Shown here: positions 7,237 through 14,204 of the stretch, in pieces
Layout: each line of letters opens with the position of its first letter
How positions within the stretch are numbered: position 1 is the stretch's first letter
From: Dehalococcoidia bacterium UBA5748
Lineage (GTDB): Bacteria > Chloroflexota > Dehalococcoidia > Dehalococcoidales > UBA5627
Assembly: GCA_002419135.1 (NCBI GenBank)
Contig: DIFM01000003.1
Coordinates: forward strand, 1 to 40,731
Reading direction: 5' to 3'
Length of the DNA stretch: 40,731 nucleotides
The notes under the pieces: model-generated
Database searches by the model: none
Told to the model about the DNA's origin: nothing
What the model saw: the letters and a program-made list of their open reading frames with translations, nothing else
Position numbers and translations under genes: made by a program

Positions 7237-8562
7237 ATGAGTTTCAAAGACTGTCGTCTGTATAAGATTTTTGATGAGTTGCGGGCAACTGTAACATCCA
7301 AAGACAGGATGAAGGAAGTTATCCGCGTGCCGCTTTATTCAAACGCTCTTTTTTTAATGGGCGCCAGTGTTTTTAGTTCGCTTATCGGTTTTGTCTTCTG
7401 GCTGGTAGCGGCGCGTTTTTATCCCGATGAAGCCGTCGGGCTGGCTTCGGCGCTGATTTCCGCAATGGGGTTAGTGGTCTCCTTTTCTAAATTGGGGTTG
7501 GAACTTGGGCTGGTGCGATATCTCAGAAGGTACAGTGAAGACCCCAAAGCAATTATAAACACCGTGTTCACTGTCGGGCTGCTGGCATCGGTGGCTGCTG
7601 CTTTGATATTTGTTGCCGGGCTTGATCTATGGTCGCCGGCATTGCTCTTTATACGTGAAAACCCGCTCTATCTAACGGCCTTTATATTCTTTTGCGCTGT
7701 TTTGTCACTTAATACCTTTTCAGACCACAGCTTTGTCGCCTCACGCCGCAGCGGTTTTGTGGTGGCTTCAGGGTTGATTTTCGGCGTATTAAAAGTGATT
7801 TTTGCTATTGTTCTGGCGTCGTTTTTAACATCGTTCAGCATTTTCGCATCCTGGGGAATCGGAATGACTGCGGCGCTGATTATCAGCATATTTGTATTTC
7901 TGCCCATTGCCCAGCGCGGATACCGTTTTGCTATCACCATAAGGAAAAAAGTCTTAAGTGATATGCTGGGTTACTCGTTTGCCAATTATCTTTCGGTACT
8001 CTTATGGGGCGCGCCGGCGCTGATATTTCCGTTGATGGTAGTGAACTTGCTGGGGGCGGAAGCCAACGCCTATTTTTATATCGGCTGGGCTGTCAGTAAT
8101 GTAATCGTGATGATTCCGATATCGGTGACAACATCTCTTTTAGCGGAGGGTTCATTTGATGAGGCTAATCTTAAAACGCATATCCTTCGCAGCCTTAAAA
8201 TTATATTCCTGTTGCTGGTGCCGGCGGTTGTGGCGGTACTGCTTCTGGCGGATAAGCTGTTGTGGCTTTTCGGCACACAGTATTCCGCAAGCGCAACGGA
8301 ACTGGTTCGTATTATGACACTGGGGGTATTGCCGCTTGCCGTAAATATCCTCTATTTGAATATTAAGAGGGTTCAAAAAGATTTGAAGATGATTGTCGGC
8401 ATGCCGGCTTTTATTGCCGTCATTTCGATTGTGCTGGCTCTTATCCTGCTTACGCAGATAGGGTTCAACGGAATAGGAATTGCCTGGCTGGCGGCACACT
8501 GTTGCTGTGCTGCTGCGATAGTAGTAAACTGGCTTTGGCGATGGAGAAAGCGAAATAATTAG
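7237..8562 (+). CDS. Oligosaccharide flippase (Wzx/MATE-like)
   Basis: A 441-aa polytopic protein with about 12-14 membrane helices beginning near residue 35 (LYSNALFLMGASVFSSLIGF). The N-terminal pattern, in which a helix is followed by ARFYPDEAVGLASALIS and then LGLELGLVRYL, is typical of polysaccharide-export flippases of the MOP superfamily. Such proteins move lipid-linked oligosaccharides across the cytoplasmic membrane. It follows the DUF1616 gene by 45 bases and precedes an HPr-kinase-like gene by 29, so the three are probably co-transcribed. It could serve the large glycan operon on the opposite strand, which has no flippase of its own. The substrate cannot be read from the sequence. 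Confidence 0.85.
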   Translation: MSFKDCRLYKIFDELRATVTSKDRMKEVIRVPLYSNALFLMGASVFSSLIGFVFWLVAARFYPDEAVGLASALISAMGLVVSFSKLGLELGLVRYLRRYSEDPKAIINTVFTVGLLASVAAALIFVAGLDLWSPALLFIRENPLYLTAFIFFCAVLSLNTFSDHSFVASRRSGFVVASGLIFGVLKVIFAIVLASFLTSFSIFASWGIGMTAALIISIFVFLPIAQRGYRFAITIRKKVLSDMLGYSFANYLSVLLWGAPALIFPLMVVNLLGAEANAYFYIGWAVSNVIVMIPISVTTSLLAEGSFDEANLKTHILRSLKIIFLLLVPAVVAVLLLADKLLWLFGTQYSASATELVRIMTLGVLPLAVNILYLNIKRVQKDLKMIVGMPAFIAVISIVLALILLTQIGFNGIGIAWLAAHCCCAAAIVVNWLWRWRKRNN

Positions 8563-8591
8563 CTGTAAAAGTATTATTTGGGATAGATGTT

Positions 8592-9644
8592 ATGGAAGAT
8601 AAACAAAAAATGTATTGTGCTGTAATTTTGGATGGTATTGCAGAAATATACAGTAATGTAAAAAATATTTCCGGATTTTTCCCAGTGAATTATAAAGAGG
8701 TTAGCGAGATAAAACGTGAAGTGAAAATCAGTTTGTTTTTCTTTGTTACGGATTTATCTGATAAAACAGACAATTCAAGTGCCAGCGATTATTACTACGG
8801 CGCTTGCAATAGTAATTCCATTCATCGTAAATATCGCTTGCCGTGTTCAATGAAGGCTATAATAGAATTAAGCGATTTAAACAATCAGCCCACGATAAAA
8901 ATAAATAAAACTTATTACAGGATGGGTAAGGTCAGAATAAATGATTTTTGTCCGCCCGGCATGCATTTAAAAGACTTATTATCAGCAAGCCTAATCGATG
9001 CCGGCTACATTCCTGTTCACTCAGCCTCTATTGTTGCGGAAAACGAAGGAATAATGCTGATAGGTGCAGCCGGAATCGGTAAAACTTCAATACTGGCTTA
9101 TGCAATTCAAAATGGTTATTCCTATCTCGCAGATGATATGACAGTTATTGATGCGGATTGTAATATTTATCCTTGCTCAGGGATTTCCTCCATTGCTTAT
9201 GAATCCGGTTTGGAGAAAATAGTTAATGGGAAAAAGGTAAAAAACAATTCGGTAATGGATAACATTTCATCCGTAATTCCGCCTTTAAAAAACATAAGCC
9301 AAAAACCATATCTTGATATAAATATGCTTTTCCCGCAATCGGAGTTAGCCGATAGGGCAAAAGCAGGTAAAGTTTTTGTTCTAACAAAGGGCAGCTCGAA
9401 TGTTGAAAAAATATCACAGGAGCAGGCATTTCACAGGATTATAACCATTAACAGAATGGAGTTTGCTTACAGCGGCAATCAATTGTTGTTATTGTATTCT
9501 CTTTTTAATTGTTGGCCGGATATGAATACATTAAGGCAAAAAGAAGAAGCGGCGATAATGAACCTTGTAACCAACGCTGATTGTTACCTTTGTTCAGCCC
9601 CAAATCCACAGGAACACTTTAAACTGATAAACAGTATAATCTAA
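8592..9644 (+). CDS. HPr-kinase-like P-loop protein
   Basis: The C-terminal two thirds of this 350-aa protein resemble the catalytic domain of HPr kinase/phosphorylase: HSASIV, then the P-loop GAAGIGKTS (residues 158-166), then YLADDMTVID (178-187) with two Asp in the position of the phosphate-relay/metal residues. The N-terminal 120 residues have no recognised domain. No HPr or PTS gene is nearby, so a carbon-control role is unlikely. Related single proteins occur in polysaccharide and peptide-modification clusters, where their substrate is mostly unknown. It is the third gene of the DUF1616-flippase block and is followed by a terminator-like hairpin. It may regulate or phosphorylate a glycan-assembly component. 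Confidence 0.65.
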   Translation: MEDKQKMYCAVILDGIAEIYSNVKNISGFFPVNYKEVSEIKREVKISLFFFVTDLSDKTDNSSASDYYYGACNSNSIHRKYRLPCSMKAIIELSDLNNQPTIKINKTYYRMGKVRINDFCPPGMHLKDLLSASLIDAGYIPVHSASIVAENEGIMLIGAAGIGKTSILAYAIQNGYSYLADDMTVIDADCNIYPCSGISSIAYESGLEKIVNGKKVKNNSVMDNISSVIPPLKNISQKPYLDINMLFPQSELADRAKAGKVFVLTKGSSNVEKISQEQAFHRIITINRMEFAYSGNQLLLLYSLFNCWPDMNTLRQKEEAAIMNLVTNADCYLCSAPNPQEHFKLINSII

Positions 9645-9679
9645 AGTTAACGTATAATTGGGTGGCGAAAACTAATAGG

Positions 9680-9699
9680 GGAATAGGTCATTCCTTTTT
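9680..9699 (+). terminator. Terminator-like hairpin between convergent genes
   Basis: GGAAT pairs with ATTCC around a five-base loop and is followed by TTTTT on the plus strand, 36 bases after the HPr-kinase-like stop. It overlaps the last codons of the convergent GT4 gene. The stem is short. Confidence 0.45.
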
Positions 9700-10842
9700 A
9701 TTATCTAACAGGCCGGTAAAATCATTCACCGCTTTATTACCTAAGCCTTCAGCCCATAATAAAGCGTTTTTTCCGATTGTGTTTTTTGTTGAAATATCAG
9801 TTAATAGTTCCGTTAATGCTGCAGCAAAGTCATCTTTATTCCCGACGTCATTAACAAGAATGCCGGTTTCTCCGTTTTTAACTATCTCGCGATGAGCGGG
9901 GATATCAAAAGCGACAACCGGCTTCCCGAAAGCTTGAGCCTCAATAATGGTATGGCTAAGCCCTTCTTCGCATAAAGCGCAGGTTGCAAATACATCGGAA
10001 GCGGTATAATAATCTGCGATTTCTTCATGTGGTACATAGTCGATAAATATTACAGCTTCATCATTACGTTCTAACAGCCTTTTTTGGTAATATTTAAGGG
10101 TGCATTTACCTATAATGATTAGTTTAGCATCGCAAACCTTTGTGCGAACCTCAGAGAAGGCATCGAGCAATAGCTCAATCCCTTTGTGTTCCTCTAGCCT
10201 GTCAACATATAAAATTACGGGGTCGTTGTTCAGTTTATATTTATTACGAACATTTTCACCGGTTGCACTTCTATCCATAAAAAGGTAGGTCGGATTCGGT
10301 ATTACCTTGCTTTCAATCGACAAATTGTTTTTCATGTAATCTTTTAAAAACCGGCTTTCCACAATTACATTATCGGCATTTTTGACAGAAGTTTTATAGT
10401 GATATTTAACCAACAGTTTTACATATAGTTTTTCAAACCAAAATTCGCACATTTCCGGCAATTGAAGCCCCTGGAAAAAACAAAGATATCTCATAGATGG
10501 GTTTTGTTTCTTAAGATAGTAACCAAACCAACCGAGCGGATAATCATAAGCAAAAACCGCATCGTATTCGGCAAGCGGTTTTAAACATCTCTTAATAAAC
10601 GGCAGGTGCAAAGGCGCCGGTAAAATAGCGAAAAAATACATTAAGGGATATTTCCACAAAGGCAAGTTTAATAGGGGTTTTGGCAAACTCTTTACGGCCA
10701 GATTATTTTCGTTGTCGCTGGGAATGAGTGTAAATAATGTAACGTTATGCCCTAATTTACTAAACAGAGCAGTATTATCTATAGCCGCCAGGCTGGTGCC
10801 GCTGTTATCATCCATGCTGTAGGCAAGAATAGCTATCTTCAT
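9688..10842 (-). CDS. GT4-family glycosyltransferase
   Basis: A 384-aa GT-B fold glycosyltransferase. The N-terminal half holds the acceptor-binding Rossmann domain (MKIAILAYSMDDNSGTS, where family members usually show a Gly-rich turn). The C-terminal half shows the GT4 donor-site signature: VILYVDRLEEHKGIELLLDA (about residues 210-230) and the E-X7-E motif EGLSHTIIEAQAFGKP (about 290-305). These enzymes transfer sugar from a nucleotide donor at the inner face of the membrane. It faces the flippase block and has its own promoter about 30 bases upstream, apart from the long operon. Donor and acceptor are unknown. Confidence 0.87.
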   Translation of the reverse strand: MKIAILAYSMDDNSGTSLAAIDNTALFSKLGHNVTLFTLIPSDNENNLAVKSLPKPLLNLPLWKYPLMYFFAILPAPLHLPFIKRCLKPLAEYDAVFAYDYPLGWFGYYLKKQNPSMRYLCFFQGLQLPEMCEFWFEKLYVKLLVKYHYKTSVKNADNVIVESRFLKDYMKNNLSIESKVIPNPTYLFMDRSATGENVRNKYKLNNDPVILYVDRLEEHKGIELLLDAFSEVRTKVCDAKLIIIGKCTLKYYQKRLLERNDEAVIFIDYVPHEEIADYYTASDVFATCALCEEGLSHTIIEAQAFGKPVVAFDIPAHREIVKNGETGILVNDVGNKDDFAAALTELLTDISTKNTIGKNALLWAEGLGNKAVNDFTGLLDNKKE

Positions 10843-10878
10843 TTTAACTCTATGGGTTTTTAGTCTTTTCGCGTATCT

Positions 10879-10907
10879 ATATTAACCCAATTATAATTTG
10901 AGTTCAA
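10879..10907 (-). promoter_or_regulatory. Promoter of the GT4 gene
   Basis: On the minus strand TTGAAC (10902-10907) and TAATAT (10879-10884) are spaced by exactly 17 bases. Predicted leader before the ATG at 10842 is about 30 bases. Confidence 0.6.
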
Positions 10908-10948
10908 TTTGTGATTTCAAAATGTCCCTTGAAAGGGTTGGCTAAAGC

Positions 10949-11674
10949 CTATTGCCATTGAGTTAGACCGGCGTTGAATATGTGAATATAATTCAAATCC
11001 GTGGCTACCGAGCCTTTCAGTCGAATGACGGAATTGCCGTTAACAATACTCAACTTGCTGGAAATATCGCACTGCAGTGATTCCGACATAGATGCCGAAG
11101 AGCTTAGGGGCATAAAATGACATCCGGGAGAACCGCTTCCAATACGGGTAAAATTGGCAGATACCTGCGCAAGCCCTTTATGAGTGAATTCAAGCGGGAA
11201 AGACGACCAGCCGGTAGTGTGTGTTCCGACCCCCTGCCACACCTCAACAACGCTGACCTCGGCAGAGCCGTCATCGACCCACAGGAAAACATCTATGGCG
11301 TTTGCATTCCCAAGGTTAAACTGCCCCTCCGTTAAATCCCAGCTAATCAGATTATCGGTTTCGCTTGCATTGAACTCTCCACTCGCTCTTTCGATGCCGT
11401 TGACTTCAACGGAATAACACAGTTTGGTTGCCAGCGGCTCGCCGCCGAAGCTGTCGATGTGGATACGCATCCTCTGGCACAACCTGCATACTTTCAATCT
11501 GGAATCGGACGGGGCGGGAGTTGTCAGGTTAGCCGTATAATCCGCCGTTAAAGGCTTCGATATTTCAGTTATTACATAAGTTTCCTCTTCAAGATTCCCC
11601 GAAATCTGTAAAGAGGGTGTATAGATGATGGTTTCCGTCTTTGTCCGGGTATCGGAATGATACTTGTTTGTCAT
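10949..11674 (-). CDS. Unknown protein (241 aa), beta-rich, possibly phage-like or surface
   Basis: No family is recognised. The protein has no signal peptide or membrane helix, and is rich in Ser, Thr, Asn and Gly with many short alternating strands, as in phage structural or carbohydrate-binding-like beta-sandwich proteins. A pair of cysteines stands close together (VCRLCQRM, near residue 80). It starts two bases after the stop of the 106-aa gene upstream, with GGGAG before the ATG, so the two are translated as a unit. The pair lies alone between the GT4 gene and a DUF2283 gene. It may be a small mobile remnant. Function unknown. Confidence 0.55.
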   Translation of the reverse strand: MTNKYHSDTRTKTETIIYTPSLQISGNLEEETYVITEISKPLTADYTANLTTPAPSDSRLKVCRLCQRMRIHIDSFGGEPLATKLCYSVEVNGIERASGEFNASETDNLISWDLTEGQFNLGNANAIDVFLWVDDGSAEVSVVEVWQGVGTHTTGWSSFPLEFTHKGLAQVSANFTRIGSGSPGCHFMPLSSSASMSESLQCDISSKLSIVNGNSVIRLKGSVATDLNYIHIFNAGLTQWQ

Positions 11675-11676
11675 TT

Positions 11677-11997
11677 TTATGCTCCCTGTCCTTCATAATC
11701 AATCTGATAGTCTGCCTCGCCGCTTCCGTTTGCAACCTTTAACACGAGTCGATGCCACTGGCGCTGATAATGCAATTCGGCGATTTCACCCGCAAGCAGG
11801 GTATTCTCTGAGACTAATTCAACTTCGATACCGTTTTCGGTGGCGTACCCGCACATTTTGTATTTTAGGGAAACGGAAGAGCCTGTATTTTTAAGCAGTA
11901 TCGTCTTTTCACCCAGCTCGGTTGTAAGCCAATCCAGCGCATCGGTATAAACAGCGGTGGTGGCGCCTGTTTTAGAGCCCCTGTCGATTTTCCACAT
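11677..11997 (-). CDS. Unknown small protein (106 aa) paired with the 241-aa protein
   Basis: No family is recognised. The 106-aa acidic protein has no membrane helix. It shows alternating hydrophobic strands (for instance KTILLKNTG and EIAELHYQRQWHRLVLKV), suggesting a compact beta fold. The ribosome-binding site is strong (GGAGG, about ten bases before the ATG) and a good promoter with TTGACG and TAAAAT lies 30-60 bases upstream. It is the first gene of a two-gene operon. Strong expression signals argue that it is a real gene. The style of both proteins recalls phage accessory structural genes, but no other phage gene is present. Confidence 0.55.
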   Translation of the reverse strand: MWKIDRGSKTGATTAVYTDALDWLTTELGEKTILLKNTGSSVSLKYKMCGYATENGIEVELVSENTLLAGEIAELHYQRQWHRLVLKVANGSGEADYQIDYEGQGA

Positions 11998-12028
11998 ATA
12001 ATAAAACCTCCGTTAGAACATATGTGCT

Positions 12029-12058
12029 ATTTTAGGAGGTTGAGGTGATTTCCGTCAA
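12029..12058 (-). promoter_or_regulatory. Promoter of the 106-aa/241-aa pair
   Basis: On the minus strand TTGACG (12053-12058) and TAAAAT (12029-12034) are 18 bases apart. The leader before the ATG at 11997 would be about 25 bases and carries a strong ribosome-binding site. Confidence 0.6.
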
Positions 12059-12187
12059 TGGGGTTTTGTCGCCGGGGATTTGAGATTTATATTTGCCGTG
12101 CCTATGCATAAGTAGTAAAATGGCGAAGTTAGGGCAAGATATACAATATGAATAATCATTAGAACATTTATAAAGGGGGCTGATTAT

Positions 12188-12421
12188 ATGAAGTTAAGAT
12201 ATGATAAAAAAGCTGATGCTATATATATATTAATTAGCGACAATCCCTACTCATACGGAAAGGATTTAGATGAAGAAAGAAGAATAGATTTTGATATTGA
12301 TGGTAATCCAATAGGCGTAGAATTATTATGTGTGAGTACGGGCATAATAACAGATGATTTGCCATTTAGGGCGGAAATAGAACGTATATTAGGCGATAAG
12401 GGTATAAAAGTATATGCCTGA
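12188..12421 (+). CDS. DUF2283-family protein
   Basis: A 77-aa protein with the DUF2283 pattern: MKLRYDKKADAIYILIS at the start, then RRIDFDIDGNPIGVELL in the middle. The function of the family is unknown. Members are often found beside small toxin-like genes (for instance DUF4258), which has led to the idea that some are antitoxin-like; no such partner is visible here. The ribosome-binding site GGGGG lies nine bases upstream of the ATG. The gap before it (11998-12187) holds the divergent promoter of the 106-aa gene. The next 147 bases up to the methyltransferase hold nothing recognisable. Confidence 0.8.
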   Translation: MKLRYDKKADAIYILISDNPYSYGKDLDEERRIDFDIDGNPIGVELLCVSTGIITDDLPFRAEIERILGDKGIKVYA

Positions 12422-12568
12422 AACATTTGATAATCTACAGTAGACAGTCACAAAACATGATTTTATAAATCTTCCCTGCGAACCGTACAAAGCATAACCT
12501 TTTTGTCCTGTCCTACAGTTTTGCAAAAAAACCTATGCATTGCCGTATTAGATGACCCCGTGGATTCT

Positions 12569-13333
12569 TTAAGATATTTTTTTTGCTATCAGAATAATGT
12601 CTTTGGGTATAATTGATTCTTTTTCAATCAGAAAAGGCCGATTTTTTTCAAATGATATGTTCTTAAAATCTATAGTTTTAAAAGTTGTAGTCGGGTCATT
12701 ATATTTTACACGGCGAAATAGGTTGTAATACATGTACTTAAATACAATAGACATAAACTTAAATTTGAGTTCAATTTTGTATTTTAGCCCCCATATTGCT
12801 CTCTCTCCTTTGCGCCATCGCCCTTGTCCGTAGGTTGTTATTTCAGCGAAATAGTTAGAAATCACCGTTCTCAATTCATCAATGGTAAATTCGTGAACAT
12901 GCTCTGGAAAGATTTTGTCAATTCCGGAAATACCGTATCCCCTGTAGGGGGTAGAACATATGAAAATACCATTATTTTTTAAAACTCTTCTGCATTCTTT
13001 CAAATAACTCTTGTAATTCACTAAATGTTCAATTGTTTCCATAGAAACCACTGCGTCAAATGAACTTTCTTCAAATGGTAAACAAGTAGCATCTCCGATA
13101 ATAAAGGCGGCTCCTGGGTGGGTGAATTCCTTTCTAGCGTTGTTTATTTTATCTTCTGATATATCACACCCGAAAACTTTTTTAGCACCTCTATCGAGCA
13201 ACAGGGCAGAACCATAACCGGGACCACAGGCGACATCCAGAACGATGAGCCCTTTTAAAAATTCGGATGCAAAATCATACCGTGCGAGATGATCCTTTAC
13301 CCCTTCACTGACCTTATAACACCAATCAGACAT
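12569..13333 (-). CDS. Class I SAM-dependent methyltransferase (glycan operon, distal)
   Basis: A 254-aa Rossmann-fold methyltransferase. Motif I is VLDVACGPGYGS (about residues 31-42), followed by GCDIS at the end of the second strand and the DATCLPFEESSFDAVVSMETIEHL block (motifs II-III). The C-terminal 80 residues are basic and aromatic, with several KFKFM/YMYYNLF-like stretches that may contact the membrane. It is the last gene of the long minus-strand operon, 36 bases after the interrupted GT2. It probably methylates a sugar of the surface glycan or its lipid carrier; the target is not readable. No clear terminator follows. Confidence 0.85.
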   Translation of the reverse strand: MSDWCYKVSEGVKDHLARYDFASEFLKGLIVLDVACGPGYGSALLLDRGAKKVFGCDISEDKINNARKEFTHPGAAFIIGDATCLPFEESSFDAVVSMETIEHLVNYKSYLKECRRVLKNNGIFICSTPYRGYGISGIDKIFPEHVHEFTIDELRTVISNYFAEITTYGQGRWRKGERAIWGLKYKIELKFKFMSIVFKYMYYNLFRRVKYNDPTTTFKTIDFKNISFEKNRPFLIEKESIIPKDIILIAKKIS

Positions 13334-13369
13334 ATTGACACCTCGATATATAAAATATTAAAACCTTGA

Positions 13370-13555
13370 TTACTTTTTATCAGATTCCTTTATCATTTCA
13401 AAAAAGCCCTTAACCATACCTATGGTTTGTGCAATACCATTTATTACGAAATAGGGAATATAATTTGGTTTGCCTTTTATAATACAGACAAACACCCAAT
13501 AAACAGTTACGATAGGCGGCCAGAATCTGGGGTTAAAGACACCGTACTTTTTCAT
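13370..13555 (-). pseudogene. C-terminal part of the GT2 glycosyltransferase, out of frame
   Basis: This 61-codon frame (MKKYGVFNPRFWPP, then a hydrophobic helix and IPYFVINGIAQTIGMVKGF) is the membrane-associated C-terminus of the GT2 protein encoded just upstream, not an independent gene. Extending the frame upstream gives 35 more sensible codons (HKQGVSATFVYHYHR and on) back to a run of six G at 13661-13666. Adding one G to that run joins both parts into a continuous protein of about 270 aa. The ATG at 13555 has no convincing ribosome-binding site. Confidence 0.75.
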
Positions 13556-14190
13556 TAAACGGGGGATGGCGCGCGCCTGATTAAGGCGTGCCTTGTAAAT
13601 CTTTTTACAGGTTGCCCTGTGATAATGATATACAAAAGTCGCTGAAACGCCCTGCTTATGCCCCCCTGTTGAACTCTGGTGGTAAAATCAAGGTCGTCCC
13701 CGTGTGTGATAAACGAATCGAAGCCGTATTTGAGAACAATATCTTTTCTTAATAATGTTGCCTGTAAGCCGCCAATCCTGTTCCGTGCTCTAAGTATCAC
13801 GGAGTTCCAGTCAATAGCTCGTTCCCAATAAGTAGAAACGCTTGCAGGTTTGATTGTTGCTGCCATACTTACAAAATCAGTACCTTCCAATTCTTTAAAT
13901 AAATTGTACAGCGTTCCTTCGGGCAGCACGATATCCGAATCTATATAGGCAATGTATTCCTGGGTTGCCTTTTCCGCCCCGAGCTGATGAGCATAGCTGG
14001 CTTCACGCCCCTCGTCTGAAAATATCAGCGAAGTATATTTACGTGCAATTTCCAGCGTTCTGTCGGTTGATAGCCCATCAACAACAATTATCTCGGCAGG
14101 ATTATTGTTTTTAACAGACTCAAGGCATTGTCCTATAAGTTTCTCACCATTTTTAACCGCTATAATTACAGATATGGGTAAACAATTCAT
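13555..14190 (-). CDS. GT2-family glycosyltransferase, frameshifted near the C-terminus
   Basis: The first 175 or so codons encode a GT-A fold family 2 glycosyltransferase: VIIAVKNGEKLIGQCLESV (residues 8-26), EIIVVDGLSTDRT, then AYIDSDIVLPEG (the D-X-D-like metal site) and GDDLDFTTRVQQGG. After the Gly pair the frame slips: the last 36 codons up to the TAA are not family-like. The proper continuation lies in another frame (see the following entry). The slip maps to a G6 tract on the coding strand. It may be a sequencing error, a recent mutation or a phase-variable tract. It belongs to the glycan operon, 14 bases after the membrane protein gene. Confidence 0.85.
   Translation of the reverse strand: MNCLPISVIIAVKNGEKLIGQCLESVKNNNPAEIIVVDGLSTDRTLEIARKYTSLIFSDEGREASYAHQLGAEKATQEYIAYIDSDIVLPEGTLYNLFKELEGTDFVSMAATIKPASVSTYWERAIDWNSVILRARNRIGGLQATLLRKDIVLKYGFDSFITHGDDLDFTTRVQQGGISRAFQRLLYIIITGQPVKRFTRHALIRRAPSPV
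13661..13666 (-). repeat. G6 homopolymer at the GT2 frameshift
   Basis: Six C on the plus strand (six G in the mRNA). Seven G would restore a single GT2 reading frame. Short mononucleotide tracts inside glycan genes are classic sites of slipped-strand frame switching. Confidence 0.7.
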
Positions 14191-14204
14191 AAATGCCTCC
14201 GTGT

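Noticed and set aside
7668..8499. Long antisense frames over the flippase gene
   Set aside because: They are codon-usage shadows of the flippase with low-complexity translations and no start signals.
12001..12040. AACCTCC/GGAGGTT inverted repeat that could hide the ribosome-binding site of the 106-aa gene
   Set aside because: The upstream arm lies between the -35 and -10 of the predicted promoter, so it would not be part of the transcript.
12188..12421. DUF2283 gene as half of a toxin-antitoxin pair
   Set aside because: No small gene overlaps or adjoins it on the same strand; the next gene is 147 bases away and convergent.
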